A DNA stretch of 64,000 nt from Cellulophaga baltica. Lineage in GTDB: Bacteria > Bacteroidota > Bacteroidia > Flavobacteriales > Flavobacteriaceae. The number at the start of each line of letters is the position of its first letter. Within the stretch, counting starts at the first letter, position 1. This document shows positions 25,933 to 34,599 of this stretch, in pieces. The notes below the pieces were generated by a model, which saw only the letters and a program-made list of their open reading frames with translations, was not told the DNA's origin and made no database searches. The stretch is from the NCBI RefSeq assembly GCF_900102165.1, contig NZ_FNBD01000014.1:19534-83533 (forward strand). The letters run 5' to 3'. The position numbers and the translations under genes were made by a program.

Positions 25933-28026
25933 TTATAATCCTTCTGCTTGAATAGCGGTAATGATTACCGTATTAAAGATGTCTTCTACGGTACAACCAC
26001 GACTTAAATCATTTACAGGCTTATTTAACCCTTGCAACATTGGACCAATAGCCAATGCACCCGTTTCCCGTTGTACCGCTTTATAGGTGTTATTTCCTGT
26101 ATTTAAATCAGGAAAAATGAACACACTTGCTTGTCCGGCAACTTCAGAATCAGGAAGTTTACTTTTTCCTACTTTACTATCTACTGCGGCATCATATTGA
26201 ATAGGACCTTCAACTTTTAAATCAGGTCGTTTTTCTTTTATCAATTTTGTAGCTGTTCTCACGCGGTCTACGTCTTCTCCAATACCAGAGGCACCTGAAG
26301 AATAAGATAGCATAGCTACTTTAGGCTCTATCCCAAAAGCAGCACTAGTTGCAGCAGATGAAATAGCAATTTCAGAAAGCTGCTCTGCAGTAGGGTTAGG
26401 ATTAATGGCACAATCGCCAAAAATAGTAACACGGTTAGGCAAGCACATAAAAAAGACAGAAGAAACTAAAGAAACGCCTGGCTTAGTTTTTATAAACTGC
26501 AATGCAGGTAATATTGTATGTTGCGTAGTGTGTACCGCTCCAGAAACCATCCCATCTGCATGACCTTTATGTACCATCATCGTACCAAAGTAAGATACAT
26601 CTTCCATAAGATCTTTTGCCATGGCTAAGTTTACATTTTTATGCTTACGCAATTCATATAGCGTGGTCGCGTAATCTAAAAAGTTGGCTGAATTTTTAGG
26701 ATCAATAATGTCTATTTCTCCAGGATTAAAGACCAATGCTAATTCTTCCATTTTAGCAGTAATTTGATCTTTATCACCCAGTAGCGTAAGGGTTACGGCC
26801 TCTACTTCCAATAATTTTTTAGCCGCTATTAAAATTCTTTCATCAGTACCTTCTGGCAAGACAATATGTTTTTTGGCAGACTTAGCTCTTTTCAATAAAT
26901 TGTATTGAAACATTCTAGGCGTAATCCCTTCTGCTTTAAAAGTTATTAAGCGCTCTGCTAAATCATTCACAGGGATATGTTTTTCAAATTCCTGAATTGA
27001 GGTGGTTATCTTTTCAGTATTATCCGCATATATCTTTGGCTTTATGGCTCCAATTTTATTGGTCACGGCAAAAGTTCCTTGATTTACAGAAATTATAGGT
27101 ATAATATCAGAAAGACCTTCAATTAGTTTTATGATAGAATCTTCAGGAATTAATCCTCCTGTAAGTACAATACCTGATAAGTTTGGATAATTGGTAGAAA
27201 TATTTGCTTGCAAGGCACCCAGAATAATATCTGCACGATCTCCTGGTGTAATAACAAGGCTGTCTTTCTTTAAATGTGTTAAATAATTACGGAGTTGCAT
27301 TGCTCCCACGCTAAAGCCATTGGCTTGGTTGTTTAAATAGCCTTCTCCAAATAATACTTTAGCATCTAATTGGCTCGCTATTTCTTTTACAGTAGGGTTC
27401 CCTAAAGTAGGGTTTGCAGGAATAGCACCGATAAGTACTTTTTCTGGTAATTTTTTCTTTAAAGCAGCAACTACTAATTCTAAATTCTCAGGTTGCACTT
27501 TATTAGCTACGGTGAGTAATACCTCCACACCTTTTTCTCTAAAAGAATCAAAACCCATATACAGATTGCCCACTAATTCTTCTAGCGTTTTACCAGCGCC
27601 ACTAGTAATTATAACAGCAGGTATTCCTAAGTTCTTGGCAACAAGTACATTTATATCCCATTCAATAATAGCCCCTTCACCAGAGAAATCTGTACCTTCT
27701 ACAAGCACAAAATCAAACCGATCTTCAATAGCTTTAAATTTATGGATGATATGGCTGATGATCTCATCATCTTTATCTTGATTTTTTAACTGAAGTACTT
27801 TACTACGTGTAAAAGCATAGGCATCTTCGGGTTTCATATCAACTTCAAAATGCGATAGCACGGTTTGTATGTGATTGTCTATCTGCCCTTCTTTTAAGTC
27901 GTCCACAATAGGGCGGAAGTATCCTACTTTAGCTGTTTTTCCTAATAAAATTTGCATTAGGCCTAAGGATACTATAGACTTACCACTATTAGGTTCAGTG
28001 GTGGCAATATAAATGGCTTTACTCAT
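25933..28026 (-). CDS. pta: Phosphate acetyltransferase (long form)
   Basis: A 697-residue cytosolic enzyme that interconverts acetyl-CoA and acetyl phosphate. The N-terminal third is a P-loop BioD-like domain (ATTEPNSGKS). The middle is a DRTGG regulatory domain (about 215-325). The C-terminal 330 residues are the catalytic PTA domain (LPEGTDERIL, SYSSGASG and DAAVD motifs). This is the long type known from enterobacteria. It is the first gene of the pta-ackA pair. A clear FNR-like site is not present within 110 nt upstream. Confidence 0.96.
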   Translation of the reverse strand: MSKAIYIATTEPNSGKSIVSLGLMQILLGKTAKVGYFRPIVDDLKEGQIDNHIQTVLSHFEVDMKPEDAYAFTRSKVLQLKNQDKDDEIISHIIHKFKAIEDRFDFVLVEGTDFSGEGAIIEWDINVLVAKNLGIPAVIITSGAGKTLEELVGNLYMGFDSFREKGVEVLLTVANKVQPENLELVVAALKKKLPEKVLIGAIPANPTLGNPTVKEIASQLDAKVLFGEGYLNNQANGFSVGAMQLRNYLTHLKKDSLVITPGDRADIILGALQANISTNYPNLSGIVLTGGLIPEDSIIKLIEGLSDIIPIISVNQGTFAVTNKIGAIKPKIYADNTEKITTSIQEFEKHIPVNDLAERLITFKAEGITPRMFQYNLLKRAKSAKKHIVLPEGTDERILIAAKKLLEVEAVTLTLLGDKDQITAKMEELALVFNPGEIDIIDPKNSANFLDYATTLYELRKHKNVNLAMAKDLMEDVSYFGTMMVHKGHADGMVSGAVHTTQHTILPALQFIKTKPGVSLVSSVFFMCLPNRVTIFGDCAINPNPTAEQLSEIAISSAATSAAFGIEPKVAMLSYSSGASGIGEDVDRVRTATKLIKEKRPDLKVEGPIQYDAAVDSKVGKSKLPDSEVAGQASVFIFPDLNTGNNTYKAVQRETGALAIGPMLQGLNKPVNDLSRGCTVEDIFNTVIITAIQAEGL

Positions 28027-28136
28027 GTAATGGGTATATTATGATCTTCTCAAAGTTAAGAGATTCTTTACCTAAGCACAAGGCAAAGTACATAAACTCT
28101 GAATTAATTATAGCTTCACTATTAAATATATAGCGC

Positions 28137-28589
28137 TTACATTTCTTTTCTTTTTCCCGTAATTTCGGTAATATTTATTTTAAAAACGGTAGGGATACCT
28201 TTCTGGTATGATTTGTTAGAAAATTCACTAATAAATTCAGTTTCTTTCTGTTCCTTTTCGAAAATTAGTTTCTTTACACCTTCGCTAAATGTATGTAATT
28301 TTTGTTTTGCATCGATACCTGTTAATTCTTCAAAAGTACCGTGAATTAATACCGATTGCCAATTGTTTACAGAGGTAATTTCTTGTACCGCTAATGATAC
28401 CTGCTTGTTTTTACGCATGGCACTTAGTTTAAGACCATCTGCAGTATAACTTATGATAGTACCATCTTCCTTATCAAAATAATAGGTAATGGGAATTACA
28501 TAGGGCATGTTTTGAGAAATAACCCCCAGGTTTCCAAAGTAATTATTAATAAGAATACTGATGCTTTGACTTTTGCTTAAATCTATCAT
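28137..28589 (-). CDS. Pyridoxamine 5'-phosphate oxidase-like flavin/nucleotide-binding protein
   Basis: About 150 residues with the split-barrel PPOX fold: NYFGNLGVI, then YVIPITYYFD, LSAMRKNKQVSLAV, WQSVLIHGTFEEL. Members bind FMN, F420 or haem; many in stress loci have unknown substrate. The open frame extends up to a TTG at 28631, but that codon lies inside the predicted -7 element (28636-28629). The ATG at 28589 is therefore the likely start and removes 14 residues from the longest frame. It has its own FNR-like site and is divergent from the efflux operon. Confidence 0.82.
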   Translation of the reverse strand: MIDLSKSQSISILINNYFGNLGVISQNMPYVIPITYYFDKEDGTIISYTADGLKLSAMRKNKQVSLAVQEITSVNNWQSVLIHGTFEELTGIDAKQKLHTFSEGVKKLIFEKEQKETEFISEFSNKSYQKGIPTVFKINITEITGKRKEM

Positions 28590-28628
28590 TTTGTGAGGTA
28601 TAAGAGCTGTTTGTTCTAATTGATTTGA

Positions 28629-28671
28629 CAAAAATAAGCTGTATCAGGGTATTAAAATATGACAATAGTCA
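28629..28671 (-). promoter_or_regulatory. FNR-like site and perfect -7 element for the PPOX gene
   Basis: TGACAATAGTCA (28660-28671) keeps both half-sites TGAC/GTCA. On the minus strand TATTTTTG (28636-28629) starts exactly 23 nt later and matches TAnnTTTG fully. The predicted transcription start is then near 28622, which excludes the TTG at 28631 as a start codon. Confidence 0.72.
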
Positions 28672-28742
28672 GTCCTTAATTTTAAGAGTTCTAATGGTTA
28701 AGAAATAGCTCAGAATTTGCAACTAAATTTAATCATAGGATA

Positions 28743-28754
28743 TGATTTATCTCA
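28743..28754 (+). promoter_or_regulatory. Weak FNR-like site upstream of the efflux operon
   Basis: TGATTTATCTCA has one mismatch from TGATnnnnATCA. It ends 57 nt before the ATG at 28812, a distance like the other sites. The -7 element expected 23 nt downstream (28778-28785, TTATTTCG) is poor, so this site is less certain than the others. Confidence 0.4.
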
Positions 28755-28811
28755 TTGTTTTTGATGAAATTCATGCCTTATTTCGCAGTTCACAAAGAAT
28801 ATATTCTTCCA

Positions 28812-29888
28812 ATGAAAATAGTATTCCTCCTTTCTACCTTATTATGTATTTCCTGTGGAAGTAAACAAGAACGAACACTTCCCATAGTCAAGAAACTAAC
28901 AGAATCTGTTTATGCCTCAGTAACCATACAGCCCGATAGTTTGTATGAAGCATATGCCATCGTAAATGGTATTCTTGAACGTAATTTGGTAGAAGAAGGA
29001 GCCTTAGTTCATAAAAATACACCTTTAGCACATATCACCAATTCTTCTAGTGCATTGAATGCAGAAAATGCAAGACTGTCTTTGCAACTAACCGCAAGTA
29101 ACTATCAAGGGAATTCTACGGTGTTAAAAGAGCTGCAAGAAGATATAGAAACAGCACGTTTAACTTTTACAAACGATTCTATAAATTATAAAAGGCAAGA
29201 AAATTTATGGCGTCAGCATATTGGTTCCAAAATAGCATATGAAACTAGAAAATTAGCATATCAACGTTCCAAGAATCAATTGAATGTCTTGGACAATAAA
29301 TTTAATCGGACCAGAAAAGAATTACAAACACAGGTAAAACAGGCACAAAATACCTACAAAAATTCTCAAATAACTACAGGAGAATATACGATTACTAGTA
29401 AAATTAACGGCAAAGTATATGCACTTTATAAAAATAGAGGTGAAATTGTAACTACCATGGAAGCCCTTGCTTTAGTAGGGAGCACGTCAAATTTTGTCAT
29501 TGAACTGTTGGTAGATGAGGTAGATATTGTAAAAATAGAGAAAGGGCAAAAAGCATTAGTAAGTTTAGATGCCTATGCTGATAGGGTATTTGAAGCTGTA
29601 GTCACGAAGATATACCCTCAGAAAGATTCGCGTTCACAAACATTTAAAGTAGAAGCCTTATTTATAAAGACGCCTGAAAAATTATATCCAGGACTTTCTG
29701 GAGAAGGTAATATTGTTATTTATGAAAAGAGTGATGCATTAATTGTTCCTAAAGAATATATAGTGAATGGGAACTCGGTGGTAACGGATGATGGTTTAAA
29801 AACTGTAGAAATAGGTTTGCAGAATTTAAATGAAGTAGAAATTACAAAAGGTATTACAACCACTACGGAACTATTAAAACCAGAATAA
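28812..29888 (+). CDS. HlyD/RND-type periplasmic adaptor of an ABC efflux system (putative lipoprotein)
   Basis: About 358 residues. The signal MKIVFLLSTLLCISCGSK resembles a lipoprotein signal with Cys at position 15. A biotinyl-lipoyl half-motif, a long coiled-coil hairpin (about residues 75-190) and a beta-barrel domain (VELLVDEVDIVKIEKGQKA, read in part) follow, as in adaptors of MacAB- and DevBCA-type exporters. A longer frame opens at a TTG at 28755, but the lipoprotein signal and the position of the upstream site favour the ATG at 28812. The stop codon overlaps the ATG of the permease by one base, so the three genes form an operon. The exported substrate is unknown. Confidence 0.83.
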   Translation: MKIVFLLSTLLCISCGSKQERTLPIVKKLTESVYASVTIQPDSLYEAYAIVNGILERNLVEEGALVHKNTPLAHITNSSSALNAENARLSLQLTASNYQGNSTVLKELQEDIETARLTFTNDSINYKRQENLWRQHIGSKIAYETRKLAYQRSKNQLNVLDNKFNRTRKELQTQVKQAQNTYKNSQITTGEYTITSKINGKVYALYKNRGEIVTTMEALALVGSTSNFVIELLVDEVDIVKIEKGQKALVSLDAYADRVFEAVVTKIYPQKDSRSQTFKVEALFIKTPEKLYPGLSGEGNIVIYEKSDALIVPKEYIVNGNSVVTDDGLKTVEIGLQNLNEVEITKGITTTTELLKPE

Positions 29889-31150
29889 TGACAAATTGGC
29901 CTGTAATACTCAATATTGCAAAGACGCATTTGCTGACCAAGTTAAAATCAACATTAACGGCGGCTTTGGGAGTTACTTTTGGTATAGGTGCTTATATTAC
30001 GTTGGTTAGTTTTATGACAGGGCTAAATGCAATGTTAGACGATTTAATATTAAACCAAACGCCTCATATACATTTGTACAATGAGATAAAGCCATCAGAA
30101 AAACAACCCGTAGCCTTGTATGATGAATTTCAACAGTCCTTTCAATTTGTACATTCAATTAAGCCAAAACAGCATCAGAAAAAACTACACAATGCTTTGC
30201 CTATTTTAAGCTATCTAAAAAAGGATAAAAAAATAAAAGGAGTAACCCCTCAAGCTAGAGCTCAGATTTTCTACATTTCGGGCTCCATAGAAATAGGAGG
30301 CAGTTTAATAGGAGTGTCTATCATGGATGAAATAAGGTTGTCTAATATTCGAGATAATATTATTCAAGGCCTACCAGAAGATTTGGAAAATAATGATACA
30401 GGTATTTTATTAGGTTCGGGCTTAGCAAAAAAAATGTCCTTAAAAATAGGCGATAGGGTACAGGTTAGTACGGTTAAAGGAGACCTTTTTCCTCTCAAAA
30501 TAGTAGGATTATACCAGAGTGGGGTGGCAGAGGTAGATAATAGTCAGAGTTTTGTAAACCTAAAAACGGTACAGCGCATTCTAGGAGAAACCCAGAACTA
30601 TATCACTGACATTAATATCAAACTAAATGATATTGAAGATGCTTCAGCATATTCAAAACAATTAGCTTCTCTGTTTTCAATTACGGCGACCAGTATAAAT
30701 GAAGCTAATGCACAGTTTGAAACAGGCACTAACATTAGAAACCTTATTACCTATGCAGTATCTATAACGCTATTGATTGTGGCTGGATTTGGGATCTACA
30801 ATATCTTAAATATGCTCATATATGAGAAGATGAAAGATATTGCCATCCTAAAAGCACTTGGGTTTTCAGGTACTGATGTTCAGCTTATTTTCATGAGTCA
30901 GGCAATGATTATAGGTTTGGTAGGCGGCCTATTGGGGCTTTTAGTAGGTTTTGGATTTTCTGTTCTTATAGATCATACTTCTTTTAAAACAGAAGCATTA
31001 CCAACTATTGATACTTATCCGGTGGATTTTAGTCTTAGTTACTATGTTATAGGAATTGTATTTGCATTGCTTTCTACTTTTATAGCGGGGTATTTACCTG
31101 CAAATAAAGCCCGGAAGATAGATCCAGTAAAAATAATTAGAGGTACATAA
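29888..31150 (+). CDS. ABC transporter permease, FtsX/MacB type
   Basis: A 420-residue inner membrane protein. One N-terminal helix (about 22-44) is followed by a large periplasmic MacB-core domain (about 45-265). Three C-terminal helices follow (about 290-312, 335-360, 385-408) with the FtsX-family stretch LNMLIYEKMKDIAILKALGF (positions about 303-322) and the terminal PANKARKIDPVKIIRG. Together with the adaptor before it and the ATPase after it, it forms a DevBCA/MacB-like exporter. It works in the inner membrane; substrate unknown. Confidence 0.9.
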   Translation: MTNWPVILNIAKTHLLTKLKSTLTAALGVTFGIGAYITLVSFMTGLNAMLDDLILNQTPHIHLYNEIKPSEKQPVALYDEFQQSFQFVHSIKPKQHQKKLHNALPILSYLKKDKKIKGVTPQARAQIFYISGSIEIGGSLIGVSIMDEIRLSNIRDNIIQGLPEDLENNDTGILLGSGLAKKMSLKIGDRVQVSTVKGDLFPLKIVGLYQSGVAEVDNSQSFVNLKTVQRILGETQNYITDINIKLNDIEDASAYSKQLASLFSITATSINEANAQFETGTNIRNLITYAVSITLLIVAGFGIYNILNMLIYEKMKDIAILKALGFSGTDVQLIFMSQAMIIGLVGGLLGLLVGFGFSVLIDHTSFKTEALPTIDTYPVDFSLSYYVIGIVFALLSTFIAGYLPANKARKIDPVKIIRGT

Positions 31151-31158
31151 TAAAGCGT

Positions 31159-31836
31159 ATGGATTTAGTTCTTGAAACAAAAAAAATAAATAAGCACTTT
31201 TTAAAACCTAAAGATTTTCATGTTTTAAAAGATATCTCCTTTGGAATAGAAAAAGGAGAATTTACGTCTATCATGGGGAAATCTGGTTCGGGGAAATCTA
31301 CGTTACTCTATATCTTGTCTACTATGGACACCGAGTATACGGGCGAATTATATTTGAATAATGGATTGATCACAGGGAAAAACCAAAAAGAACTTTCTCA
31401 AATTAGAAATAAATATGTTGGCTTCGTGTTTCAGTTTCATTATTTGCTTTCGGAGTTTACGGTATTAGAAAACGTGATGTTACCTGCAAAAAAACTAGCA
31501 GAAAAATCACATCAAGAAATAGAGTATATAGCAATGGAAAAATTAAAAATGCTAGACATAGAGAAGTTAGCCTTGCAGCGCGCTTCAAGAATCTCTGGAG
31601 GAGAAAAACAACGAGTGGCTATTGCGCGTGCTTTAATTAATAACCCCGTACTTTTAATGGGTGATGAACCAACAGGAAATTTAGATAGCCGCAATGCAGA
31701 TAATGTGTTTAATATTTTTAAACAATTGAAAGAAGAAGAAGACCTATCCCTATTAATCGTAACCCATGATGAAGATTTCGCTAATAAAACAGACCGAATC
31801 ATTCAGATGGAAGACGGAAGAATTATTAGTTCATAA
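31159..31836 (+). CDS. ABC transporter ATP-binding protein, LolD/MacB type
   Basis: A 225-residue ATPase with Walker A GKSGSGKST (residues 40-48), the Q-loop in FVFQFH, the signature ISGGEKQRVA, Walker B LLMGDEPTGNLD and the switch His in VTHDE. It belongs to the LolD/DevA/MacB subfamily that powers FtsX-type permeases. It starts 8 nt after the permease gene. It should energise export of a lipid, lipoprotein, glycolipid or toxic compound. Confidence 0.92.
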   Translation: MDLVLETKKINKHFLKPKDFHVLKDISFGIEKGEFTSIMGKSGSGKSTLLYILSTMDTEYTGELYLNNGLITGKNQKELSQIRNKYVGFVFQFHYLLSEFTVLENVMLPAKKLAEKSHQEIEYIAMEKLKMLDIEKLALQRASRISGGEKQRVAIARALINNPVLLMGDEPTGNLDSRNADNVFNIFKQLKEEEDLSLLIVTHDEDFANKTDRIIQMEDGRIISS

Positions 31837-31851
31837 TTTAAAAAAACAAAA

Positions 31852-32067
31852 ATGAAAAAAATTCACCAAGTTCTTACAGCTATTTCTCAGCTCATTAAAA
31901 CAATTGAAACAGATTATCCGGAATTGTATCAATTTCTAGATGAAAACCCCGTGACCATACCCTCAGAAAAGCATCCCGATTTAGACAAGGATACGCTTGA
32001 GGGTTATTTAGCAGATCTGAATAGTTTATTAAAACATCATATTAAAAATCATACCAAGGCTAAATAA
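31852..32067 (+). CDS. Small hypothetical helical protein
   Basis: A 71-residue protein of no family recognised here. It is helical with a central acidic and proline-containing turn (DENPVTIPSEKHPDLDKD) and a basic C-terminus (HHIKNHTKAK). It starts 15 nt after the ABC ATPase stop, and an A-rich stretch precedes the ATG, as is normal for Bacteroidota starts. It probably belongs to the efflux operon. No membrane segment. Confidence 0.7.
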   Translation: MKKIHQVLTAISQLIKTIETDYPELYQFLDENPVTIPSEKHPDLDKDTLEGYLADLNSLLKHHIKNHTKAK

Positions 32068-32073
32068 TGACCA

Positions 32074-32367
32074 TCAGATAGCATCTAATCTGTTAAGCTT
32101 TTGTTTGAGCAAACGTAGTTCTTCTTGCATGGCGCTATTGCGTTCTAGCAATTGATGTACGGCTTCTAAACCTTCAATGTTTATGTTGAGGTCTTGGTGT
32201 AAACGTACCATCTTTTCTACTTTAGGTAATTCCTCTAAAGGAATGAATTGATGGTCATCAACACTTTTTAATTCGATAATATCATAATTGTATAACTCGG
32301 TAATGAAGGTTATTTCTATCTCGTAACTAGTACAGAAATCATTAAGATGTATCAATTGTGTGTCCAT
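32074..32367 (-). CDS. cbpM: CbpM-type modulator of the DnaJ-like co-chaperone
   Basis: A 97-residue protein with an N-terminal MerR-like winged HTH fold and a C-terminal helix, as in CbpM (LIHLNDFCTSYEI, then FITELYNYDIIEL). CbpM binds the J domain of CbpA and blocks its action on DnaK. It follows cbpA on the same strand with a 10-nt gap, the usual order for the pair. It converges with the small gene at 31852. Confidence 0.82.
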   Translation of the reverse strand: MDTQLIHLNDFCTSYEIEITFITELYNYDIIELKSVDDHQFIPLEELPKVEKMVRLHQDLNINIEGLEAVHQLLERNSAMQEELRLLKQKLNRLDAI

Positions 32368-32377
32368 AAGCTTCTCT

Positions 32378-33286
32378 TTATAAGTTGGTAGCTGCTAGTG
32401 CTTCAAATAATTCTTTTTGTTCCTTAGTTAAATTGGTCGGAATTTTTACTTGGTATGTAATATATAAGTCTCCAAACTGATTTTCCTTTTTGTATTTAGG
32501 CAAGCCCTTACCGGACAATTTTACTTTAGTACCATTTTGAGTTTCAGGCTTAACTTTTAATTTTACTTTACCAGTCAGGGTATCTATTGTAATATCGCCT
32601 CCTAAGATTGCCTTGGTAAGGGGTACCTCTATTGTTTTGTAAAGATTTGCTCCTTCGCGTGTAAATTCTGTATTGTTTTGTACCATAAATTTTATAAATA
32701 AATTTCCTGCAGGTCCGTTATTAACTCCTGGACCCCCATAGCCTGCAATTTTTATGGTCTGCTCATCTTCAATACCGGCAGGGATTGTAATCCTAATTTT
32801 TTTATTATTTACCGTTAAAGTTTGTTTTTCGGTAGTTAAGGTGTCGGTAAGGTTTAAGGTTAAAGACGCATTATAGTCTTGGCCTCTAAATCTGGCATTC
32901 TGTCTAGAAGAGTTAAAATTTCCTTGTTGACCGCCAAACATGCTTTCAAAAAAGTCTGAGAAATCTTCATTGGACTGCCCGCCATTAAAACCACCAGCAC
33001 CTCCAGGGTTTTGTCTGCTATGCTGACGCTGCTGTTGTTTTTGTTTTTCAAATTCGTCTGCATGCTGCCAATCCTTTCCGTATTGGTCATATTTTTTACG
33101 CTTCTCTTTATTGCTAAGAACTTCATTAGCTTCATTAATTTTCTTGAAATTTTTCTCAGCTTCTTCATTATCCGGATTTAAGTCTGGATGATGTTTTCGT
33201 GCCAATTTGCGATATGCTTTTTTAATATCGCCTTCTGTAGCATTTTTAGAAATGCCCAAAACTTTATAATAATCAATGAATTCCAT
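32378..33286 (-). CDS. cbpA: Curved-DNA-binding protein / DnaJ-like co-chaperone CbpA
   Basis: A 302-residue co-chaperone. The J domain (residues 1-70) has the HPD tripeptide (H33-P34-D35). A Gly-, Gln- and Asn-rich linker (about 75-135) and two C-terminal beta domains (about 135-300, [19 protein letters not shown]) follow. It lacks the zinc-finger domain, which separates CbpA from DnaJ. It stimulates DnaK ATPase and can bind curved DNA. The FNR-like site is 83 nt upstream of the ATG, so it belongs to the same regulon as the universal stress proteins. Confidence 0.92.
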   Translation of the reverse strand: MEFIDYYKVLGISKNATEGDIKKAYRKLARKHHPDLNPDNEEAEKNFKKINEANEVLSNKEKRKKYDQYGKDWQHADEFEKQKQQQRQHSRQNPGGAGGFNGGQSNEDFSDFFESMFGGQQGNFNSSRQNARFRGQDYNASLTLNLTDTLTTEKQTLTVNNKKIRITIPAGIEDEQTIKIAGYGGPGVNNGPAGNLFIKFMVQNNTEFTREGANLYKTIEVPLTKAILGGDITIDTLTGKVKLKVKPETQNGTKVKLSGKGLPKYKKENQFGDLYITYQVKIPTNLTKEQKELFEALAATNL

Positions 33287-33337
33287 ATGCGCTAGTATCC
33301 CGTATTAATGTTCCCGTAGGTATAAATAATGTAACTA

Positions 33338-33380
33338 TAAATTTACGAAGCGCAATCGTCTTATGAAATGATATATATCA
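33338..33380 (-). promoter_or_regulatory. FNR-like palindrome and -7 element for cbpA-cbpM
   Basis: TGATATATATCA (33369-33380) is the same perfect palindrome as at 753. On the minus strand TAAATTTA (33345-33338), identical to the -7 elements at 7245 and 9062, starts exactly 23 nt later. The leader to the cbpA ATG is longer than at the other sites. This is the last such site seen in the window. Confidence 0.7.
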
Positions 33381-33413
33381 TTTGAGTTACAACTAGGAAG
33401 ATTTAAGCAAAAA

Positions 33414-33441
33414 AAAATCCAACTACAAAGAATTGGATTTT
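33414..33441 (-). terminator. Intrinsic terminator of the receiver-GT2 gene
   Basis: Inverted repeat AAAATCCAA (33414-33422) and TTGGATTTT (33433-33441) with a 10-nt loop. Read on the minus strand the stem is followed by an uninterrupted T run (plus-strand A run 33409-33417). It lies 18 nt after the stop of the receiver-GT2 gene and separates it from cbpA. Confidence 0.75.
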
Positions 33442-33459
33442 CAAATCGTTAAAGATGTA

Positions 33460-34599
33460 CTATTTATAGTGAATGGCTATTTTTGCCAGTTGGCCCACAA
33501 TCTGAATGGAATCTTTCATAGATAGTTTAGAACCATCTGCATGAATCCATCTTTTCAACGGTTGTTCGCAAATCATACTCTGTACTTTTTCCTTACCATA
33601 ATGTTTACGCATGCGCATAAAAATTTCTACATCGAATAACCAGCGGGTAATAAATTTTTTCTGAAAGACAAGTTCCACGAGTTCCTTATCCATTATTTTG
33701 GCACCACATTGGGTATCATTAAAAGGCATTTTTAAAATAGATCTAATGATAAGGTTAATGGTCATACTAATTATCTTTCTCGCAGATTCTTTCGTGATAT
33801 TTGCACCCATTCTACTCATACGAGAGCCACTAACAATTTTAAAGTCTGAAGTTTCCATGGTTTTCACCAAATCATCAAAGTCTCTGAAATCTGTAGATAA
33901 ATCGGCATCTAAATACCCAATATAATCCAATTGCGGGTCTTTGGCTAAATGCAACATTCCTTGACGTACTGCTTCTGCTTTACCGCCATTCTTTTCGCAA
34001 TTATAGACACTTATTTTATTCTCATTTCCTTTTCGTAATTCTTCTAATACTTCTAAGGTACTATCCGTACTGCCATCGTTTACAAAACATAAATGATAAC
34101 CAAGGTTGTTATAAACAAAATTCTTAAAAGCTTCACCAGATAAGCGTTCTTCCTCATTGTAACAAGGTATAACAACACCCACACAATATTGTTGTAACAT
34201 TTGCCCTTCACTCTTAGCACTTTCTGTATTGCTATCAGTGGGGCTTCCTATAATGCGTTTTACGCGAGCGGCTACTTCACTTAAACTTACAGGCTTCTTC
34301 ATGTAATCATCTATCCCTAAATCAAAGCCATCTACAATAATTTTTTCATCGGTGTTACCAGACATTACCACTATTGGCGTTTTAGATTTTTCTTCTAAAC
34401 GGATGTGTTTTACAACATCTAATCCTGATAAGCCTGGCATATTAATATCTACAATAACTAAATCGGGCTGGAATGTTTTGAAAATATCAATTCCTTTTTC
34501 TCCAGAATCGGCAGTTTTAACTTGGTATCCTAATTCAATTAATCTCTTTTCTAAAGACATTAATATTAAAAGTTGGTCGTCAATGGCTAAGATTTTCAT
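33460..34599 (-). CDS. Receiver domain fused to family 2 glycosyltransferase
   Basis: A 379-residue cytosolic fusion. Residues 1-122 are a CheY-like receiver with D7/D8, phospho-acceptor D51 (VDINMPG) and K in DDYMKKPV. Residues about 138-379 are a GT2 domain of the dolichol-phosphate-mannose synthase type: VVIPCYNEE, FVNDGSTD, YLDADLSTD, and the acceptor-side CGAKIMDKELV. It has no C-terminal membrane helices. The fusion implies that sugar transfer, probably to a lipid phosphate carrier, is switched by phosphorylation. It is divergent from the exopolysaccharide-like genes that follow. The kinase that drives it is not identified. Confidence 0.88.
   Translation of the reverse strand: MKILAIDDQLLILMSLEKRLIELGYQVKTADSGEKGIDIFKTFQPDLVIVDINMPGLSGLDVVKHIRLEEKSKTPIVVMSGNTDEKIIVDGFDLGIDDYMKKPVSLSEVAARVKRIIGSPTDSNTESAKSEGQMLQQYCVGVVIPCYNEEERLSGEAFKNFVYNNLGYHLCFVNDGSTDSTLEVLEELRKGNENKISVYNCEKNGGKAEAVRQGMLHLAKDPQLDYIGYLDADLSTDFRDFDDLVKTMETSDFKIVSGSRMSRMGANITKESARKIISMTINLIIRSILKMPFNDTQCGAKIMDKELVELVFQKKFITRWLFDVEIFMRMRKHYGKEKVQSMICEQPLKRWIHADGSKLSMKDSIQIVGQLAKIAIHYK

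Noticed and set aside
28033..28050. Possible FNR-like site upstream of pta (ATGATCTTCTCA)
   Set aside because: The half-sites have the wrong spacing and a mismatch, and no matching -7 follows.
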